Shown: positions 5,057-9,001 of the stretch, in pieces
Layout: the number at the start of each line of letters is the position of its first letter
Numbering within the stretch: position 1 is the first letter of the stretch
Assembly: GCA_027490555.1 (NCBI GenBank)
Contig: JAIXXW010000034.1
Location: 1-9,001, forward strand
Direction of reading: 5' to 3'
DNA from: Comamonadaceae bacterium
Lineage (GTDB): Bacteria > Pseudomonadota > Gammaproteobacteria > Burkholderiales > Burkholderiaceae_C
DNA length: 9,001 nt
The notes under the pieces: generated by a model
Databases searched by the model: none
What the model saw: the letters and a program-made list of their open reading frames with translations, nothing else
Told to the model about the DNA's origin: nothing
Program-made: the position numbers and the translations under genes

Positions 5057-7981
5057 ATGCACACCGACCTCAACATCCCAGCCTCCGCACCCGGCTTGAT
5101 GAACCAGCCTTCCTCCCAGCGCACAGGGGCCCCATCGGCACAGAGCCTGAACCAGTACCAGATCATCCGCCGCAACGGGGCCGTGGTGCCGTTTGAGCCG
5201 GGCAAAATCGCCGTGGCTTTGATGAAAGCCTTCTTGGCCGTCCATGGCACGCAAGGCGCCGCCTCGGCCAGCGTGCGCGAAGTGGTCGAAGAGTTGACAC
5301 ACAACGTGGTCCGTGCCCTGGTCCGATCCCGTCCAGGCGGCGGCACCTTCCACATCGAAGATGTGCAAGACCAGGTCGAACTCGGTCTGATGCGCAGCAG
5401 CAACCACGAAGTGGCCCGCGCCTACGTGCTGTACCGCGAGCGTCGCGCCCAGGAGCGCGCACAGCAATCCCAGCAAGCAGCGCCGGCATCCCCAGAACCC
5501 GTCTTGCACGTCATCGACCAAGGCCAACGCCTGGCCCTCGACCTGAACCACCTGAAGTCGCTGATGGTCAAAGCCTGCGCTGGCCTGGGCCCCGATGTCA
5601 GTCCAGACCCCATCGTGGCCGAAACCATGCGCAACCTCTACGACGGCGTGCCGATGGAAGAGGTGTACAAGGCCTCCATCTTGGCCTCGCGCACCCTGAT
5701 CGAGAAAGACCCCGACTACACCTACGTCACAGCGCGTCTGCTGATGCACACCATCGCCAAGGAAATCCTGGGCAAGGAAGTGTCCCAGGAACAGATGGCA
5801 GAGGAATACATCCAATATTTCCCGCAATTCATCAAAAAAGGCGTGGCCAACGACCTGCTGGACGAAAAACTGCTCCAATTTGATTTGAAAAAGCTGGCCG
5901 AGGCCCTGAAACCCGAGCGAGACCAGCAATTCGACTACCTGGGCCTGCAAACGCTGTACGACCGCTACTTCCTGCATGTGCGCAAGACCCGCATCGAAAT
6001 GCCTCAGGCCTTCTTCATGCGCGTGGCTATGGGCCTGTCCCTCAACGAGATCGACCGCGAGGCCCGTGCGATCGAGTTCTACGAAGTGCTGTCCACTTTC
6101 GACTTCATGTCGTCGACCCCCACGCTGTTCAACAGCGGCACCCTGCGCTCGCAATTGTCGAGCTGCTACCTGACCACCGTGCCCGACGATCTGGACGGCA
6201 TTTACGAGTCGATCAAGGAAAACGCACTGCTGTCCAAGTTTGCCGGTGGACTGGGCAATGACTGGACCCGGGTGCGCGCCATGGGCTCCCACATCAAAGG
6301 CACCAACGGCGAATCCCAGGGCGTTGTGCCCTTCCTCAAGGTGGTCAACGACACGGCCGTGGCCGTCAACCAGGGTGGCAAACGCAAAGGTGCGGTCTGC
6401 ACTTACCTGGAAACCTGGCATCTGGACATCGAGGAATTCCTGGAACTGCGCAAAAACACCGGTGACGACCGCCGCCGCACCCACGACATGAACACCGCCA
6501 ACTGGATTCCAGACCTGTTCATGCGCCGTGTCATGGAAAAAGGTCAGTGGACCCTGTTTTCACCTTCCGATGTGCCCGATCTGCATGACCTCTTCGGACA
6601 GGCCTTCGAGAAAGCCTACCTGGCCTACGAAGAAAAAGCCCAGCGCGGTGAAATCAAACCCAGCAAGACGGTGCCGGCCACCGACCTGTGGCGCAAGATG
6701 CTGTCGATGCTTTTCGAAACAGGGCACCCCTGGATCACCTTCAAGGACCCTTGCAATGTGCGCTCGCCCCAGCAGCACGCCGGCGTGGTGCACTCGTCCA
6801 ACCTGTGCACGGAAATCACGCTCAACACCAGCGACACCGAAACCGCTGTCTGCAACCTGGGTTCGGTCAACCTCTTGCGTCACCTCAAGGACGGTGCCAA
6901 CGGCAAGGTCATTGACCACGAAAAACTGAAGAAGACCATCACCATCGCCATGCGCATGCTGGACAACGTGATCGACATCAACTATTACGCGGTCAAGAAG
7001 GCCCGCGACTCCAACATGCGCCACCGTCCCGTTGGCCTGGGCCTGATGGGATTCCAAGACGCTCTGTACGAAATGCGGATTCCTTATGCATCCCAGGCGG
7101 CTGTGGAGTTTGCCGACCAGTCGATGGAAGCGATTTGCTACTACGCTTACTGGGCATCGACCGAGTTGGCCAAAGAACGCGGCCAATACGCCACCTACAA
7201 AGGCTCCTTGTGGGACCAGGGCATCTTGCCACTGGACACCCTCAAGCTGCTGGAGCGCGAACGCGGTGGCTATGTCGAGGTCGACCGCTCGTCCACCCTC
7301 GACTGGGATTCCCTGCGCAAGAAAATCGCTGCCGATGGCATGCGCAACTCCAACTGCGTGGCGATCGCACCGACCGCCACCATCTCCAACATCATTGGTG
7401 TGGACGCTTCGATCGAGCCTTGCTTTGGCAACCTGTCGGTCAAATCCAACCTGTCGGGCGAGTTCACGGTGATCAACAGCTACCTGGTGCGCGACTTGAA
7501 GCGCCTGGGGCTGTGGGACGACGTGATGGTCATGGACCTGAAGCATTTTGACGGCTCCTTGCGTCCGATCGACCGTGTGCCCCAGGAAATCAAGGCGCTT
7601 TACGCGACCGCCTTCGAAGTTGAAACCATCTGGCTGGTGGAAGCCGCCGCACGTCGCCAAAAATGGATCGACCAAGCGCAGTCACTCAACATCTACATGG
7701 CGGGGGCCTCCGGCAAAAAGCTGGACGACACCTACAAACTGGCCTGGTTGCGCGGCCTCAAAACCACTTACTACCTGCGCACATCCAGCGCCACACAGGT
7801 GGAGAAATCCACCGTGCAAGCCGGCTCGCACAACGCGGTGTCTTCATCGGTGGCCTCAGTCTCCGGCATGGCTGCCGTGGAAGCTGCCGCCGCCGCATCG
7901 CATGCACCCCTGAACACGTCACCTGCAACCGACGTCAAGTTCTGTGCGATCGATGATCCGGGTTGCGAAGCGTGTCAATGA
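5057..7981 (+). CDS. nrdA: Class Ia ribonucleoside-diphosphate reductase, alpha subunit NrdA
   Basis: NrdA reduces ribonucleoside diphosphates to deoxyribonucleotides, using a radical delivered from NrdB. The 974-aa protein is longer than E. coli NrdA (761 aa) but fits the long type seen in Pseudomonas and Burkholderiales. An ATP-cone, the allosteric activity site, spans about 34-132 (YQIIRRNGAVVPFEPGKI...). A second cone-like region follows at about 150-235 (LDLNHLKSLMVKACAGL...NLYDGV...SRTLIEKDPDYTYVTARLL). Catalytic-barrel residues align as Cys370 and Cys599 (redox pair), Asn582, Cys584 (thiyl radical) and Glu586 in SSNLCTEI, and the radical-transfer pair Tyr905-Tyr906. The tail has an Ala/Ser-rich linker (925-950) and Cys963, Cys970 and Cys973, with the terminal GCEACQ able to take electrons from thioredoxin or glutaredoxin. 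ATG 5057 has no Shine-Dalgarno sequence, only an A-rich stretch upstream; Met15 is an alternative start. It is probably NrdR-repressed. Confidence 0.97.
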   Translation: MHTDLNIPASAPGLMNQPSSQRTGAPSAQSLNQYQIIRRNGAVVPFEPGKIAVALMKAFLAVHGTQGAASASVREVVEELTHNVVRALVRSRPGGGTFHIEDVQDQVELGLMRSSNHEVARAYVLYRERRAQERAQQSQQAAPASPEPVLHVIDQGQRLALDLNHLKSLMVKACAGLGPDVSPDPIVAETMRNLYDGVPMEEVYKASILASRTLIEKDPDYTYVTARLLMHTIAKEILGKEVSQEQMAEEYIQYFPQFIKKGVANDLLDEKLLQFDLKKLAEALKPERDQQFDYLGLQTLYDRYFLHVRKTRIEMPQAFFMRVAMGLSLNEIDREARAIEFYEVLSTFDFMSSTPTLFNSGTLRSQLSSCYLTTVPDDLDGIYESIKENALLSKFAGGLGNDWTRVRAMGSHIKGTNGESQGVVPFLKVVNDTAVAVNQGGKRKGAVCTYLETWHLDIEEFLELRKNTGDDRRRTHDMNTANWIPDLFMRRVMEKGQWTLFSPSDVPDLHDLFGQAFEKAYLAYEEKAQRGEIKPSKTVPATDLWRKMLSMLFETGHPWITFKDPCNVRSPQQHAGVVHSSNLCTEITLNTSDTETAVCNLGSVNLLRHLKDGANGKVIDHEKLKKTITIAMRMLDNVIDINYYAVKKARDSNMRHRPVGLGLMGFQDALYEMRIPYASQAAVEFADQSMEAICYYAYWASTELAKERGQYATYKGSLWDQGILPLDTLKLLERERGGYVEVDRSSTLDWDSLRKKIAADGMRNSNCVAIAPTATISNIIGVDASIEPCFGNLSVKSNLSGEFTVINSYLVRDLKRLGLWDDVMVMDLKHFDGSLRPIDRVPQEIKALYATAFEVETIWLVEAAARRQKWIDQAQSLNIYMAGASGKKLDDTYKLAWLRGLKTTYYLRTSSATQVEKSTVQAGSHNAVSSSVASVSGMAAVEAAAAASHAPLNTSPATDVKFCAIDDPGCEACQ

Positions 7982-7985
7982 AGCC

Positions 7986-8015
7986 TCGCACAACGCATGC
8001 GTTTGCGTTGTGCGA
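7986..8015 (+). repeat. Strong hairpin in the nrdA-nrdB gap
   Basis: TCGCACAACGC (7986-7996) and GCGTTGTGCGA (8005-8015) are perfect 11-bp inverted arms around the 8-nt loop ATGCGTTT, beginning five bases after the nrdA stop. There is no T-run behind it, so it is not a standard intrinsic terminator. It could stabilise the nrdA message, mark a processing site or partly attenuate readthrough into nrdB. Confidence 0.75.
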
Positions 8016-8068
8016 TGCAATTGAACAACACTTCGGGCGCGATGTTCGCCACAAAGTGAATCACCGCT

Positions 8069-8096
8069 TTGCATTTCGTCAGCGTGCTTTCATAAT
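8069..8096 (+). promoter_or_regulatory. Possible internal promoter for nrdB
   Basis: CATAAT (8091-8096) matches the -10 consensus at five of six positions. TTGCAT (8069-8074) is a weak -35 (TTG retained), 16 bp upstream. Initiation would fall near 8103, only about 12 nt before the nrdB start codon. No NrdR-like box is seen here. Confidence 0.35.
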
Positions 8097-8114
8097 TTGA
8101 GAATTGGAAAATCT

Positions 8115-9001
8115 ATGTTGTCCTGGGACGATCAAGTCAAATCCGCATTGCAACCTGCAATGCCCCCCTTCACCGGTGCAGACGCCGCTGCCACCATGGG
8201 CTCGGTGTCTTCGGCCTCCAGCACACCTTCTTCTGCTGCACCACGCCGCATGAGCGCTGCGGACAAGCGCATCATCAATGGCCAGACCGATGTCAACCAG
8301 CTGGTGCCTTTCAAGTACAAGTGGGCATGGGAAAAATACCTGGCCACCTGTGCCAACCACTGGATGCCGCAGGAAGTGAACATGAACCGCGACATCGCCT
8401 TGTGGAAAGACCCCAACGGTCTGACCGAAGACGAGCGCCGCATCGTCAAGCGCAACCTCGGCTTCTTTGTCACCGCCGATTCCCTGGCCGCGAACAACAT
8501 CACCCTGGGCACCTACCGCCACATCACGGCGCCCGAGTGCCGCCAGTTCCTCCTGCGCCAGGCCTTTGAGGAAGCGATCCACACCCACGCCTACCAATAC
8601 ATCGTGGAGTCCCTGGGTCTGGACGAGAGCGAAATCTTCAACGCTTACAACGAAATCAAATCCATCCGCGACAAAGACGAGTTCTTGATCCCGTTCATCA
8701 ATGTGATCATGGACCCGAACTTCAAGACGGGCACATTGGCCACCGACCAGACATTGCTCAAGTCGCTGATCGTCTTTGCCTGCCTGATGGAAGGCCTTTT
8801 CTTTTACGTTGGATTCACACAGATTCTGGCTTTGGGCCGACAGAACAAGATGACCGGTGCTGCCGAACAGTACCAGTACATCCTGCGCGACGAATCCATG
8901 CATTGCAACTTCGGCATTGATTTGATCAACACCATCAAGCACGAAAATCCACAACTGTGGACCGCTGAATTCAAGAACGAAATCAAGGAACTGTTCCTGC
9001 A
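8115..9001 (+). CDS. nrdB: Class Ia ribonucleoside-diphosphate reductase, beta subunit NrdB (3' end missing)
   Basis: NrdB houses the diiron-tyrosyl radical cofactor that NrdA needs. The frame runs open off the right edge, showing 295 residues of an expected total near 400. All six metal ligands align with E. coli R2: Asp122 (FFVTADSLAANNI), Glu153 and His156 (FEEAIHTHAY), Glu226 (CLMEGLFFYVGF), and Glu260 and His263 (RDESMHC). The radical tyrosine is Tyr160, four residues after His156, so this is a true class Ia subunit, not the Phe-containing class Ic type. Trp83 (HWMPQEV) matches the radical-path tryptophan. The first ~46 residues include a Ser/Ala/Thr-rich, probably disordered segment (21-45) ahead of the conserved core; Met46 is an alternative start. 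Only a weak GGAAA (8106-8110) precedes ATG 8115. It follows nrdA by 133 bp and is probably cotranscribed with it, with a possible promoter of its own. Confidence 0.96.
   Translation, partial: MLSWDDQVKSALQPAMPPFTGADAAATMGSVSSASSTPSSAAPRRMSAADKRIINGQTDVNQLVPFKYKWAWEKYLATCANHWMPQEVNMNRDIALWKDPNGLTEDERRIVKRNLGFFVTADSLAANNITLGTYRHITAPECRQFLLRQAFEEAIHTHAYQYIVESLGLDESEIFNAYNEIKSIRDKDEFLIPFINVIMDPNFKTGTLATDQTLLKSLIVFACLMEGLFFYVGFTQILALGRQNKMTGAAEQYQYILRDESMHCNFGIDLINTIKHENPQLWTAEFKNEIKELFL

Noticed and set aside
4982..6484. 500-codon open frame on the minus strand, antisense to nrdA
   Set aside because: Its composition (His, Gln, Val, Gly-rich, no recognisable motif) is what the complement of a GC-biased gene gives, and NrdA on the other strand is unambiguous.
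6560..7675. 371-codon minus-strand frame inside nrdA
   Set aside because: It is a shadow of nrdA in the same antisense register with no family resemblance or start signals.
8079..8954. 291-codon minus-strand frame antisense to nrdB
   Set aside because: NrdB with all metal ligands is encoded on the plus strand; the antisense frame is compositional.
1..9001. Mobile element, CRISPR array, tRNA or undescribed gene system
   Set aside because: All coding space is occupied by recognisable housekeeping families, and no terminal repeats, spaced direct repeats, integrase or cloverleaf sequence were seen.

Overview
This 9-kb window looks like ordinary chromosome from a betaproteobacterium, most likely order Burkholderiales and perhaps family Comamonadaceae. 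The reasons are the GC-rich coding sequence with strong third-position GC bias, the PP0621-type small protein beside a CcsA/YpjD-like membrane protein next to ffh, and a long NrdA (974 aa) ending in a CxxC tail. This assignment is inferred from protein character and gene order; no 16S rRNA or other marker is present. I see no insertion sequence, prophage, CRISPR array, tRNA or rRNA.

Layout, left to right. (1) The 3' three-quarters of miaB (tRNA methylthiotransferase) runs rightward off the left edge. (2) Convergent to it, a leftward pair: ffh (signal recognition particle GTPase) followed 20 bp later by a small gamma-glutamylcyclotransferase-fold protein. (3) Divergent from ffh, a rightward pair: a CcsA/YpjD-like eight-helix membrane protein, overlapping by ATGA with a 78-aa PP0621-family protein that has one membrane anchor and a C-x2-C...C-x3-H cluster. 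(4) ampD (anhydromuramyl-peptide amidase) follows after 80 bp and is closed by an A/T-rich hairpin terminator. (5) A 405-bp non-coding region carries the control region of the ribonucleotide reductase genes. (6) nrdA, a 133-bp gap with a strong hairpin and a possible internal promoter, then nrdB, which runs off the right edge.

The best-supported regulatory finding is upstream of nrdA. Two 16-bp boxes match the NrdR repressor consensus, with centres 32 bp apart (about three helical turns). A candidate sigma-70 promoter sits between and inside them, with its -10 element within the downstream box. Several further dyads lie just upstream of these boxes. NrdA carries an N-terminal ATP-cone followed by a second, cone-like region, and NrdB has all the diiron ligands and the radical tyrosine, so the pair is an aerobic class Ia enzyme.

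The genes serve unrelated housekeeping functions: tRNA modification, protein targeting, membrane biogenesis, peptidoglycan recycling and dNTP synthesis. I found no evidence of an undescribed defence, mobile or biosynthetic system. The points worth a second look are regulatory (the nrdA dyads and the nrdA-nrdB gap) plus the poorly characterised PP0621 protein.
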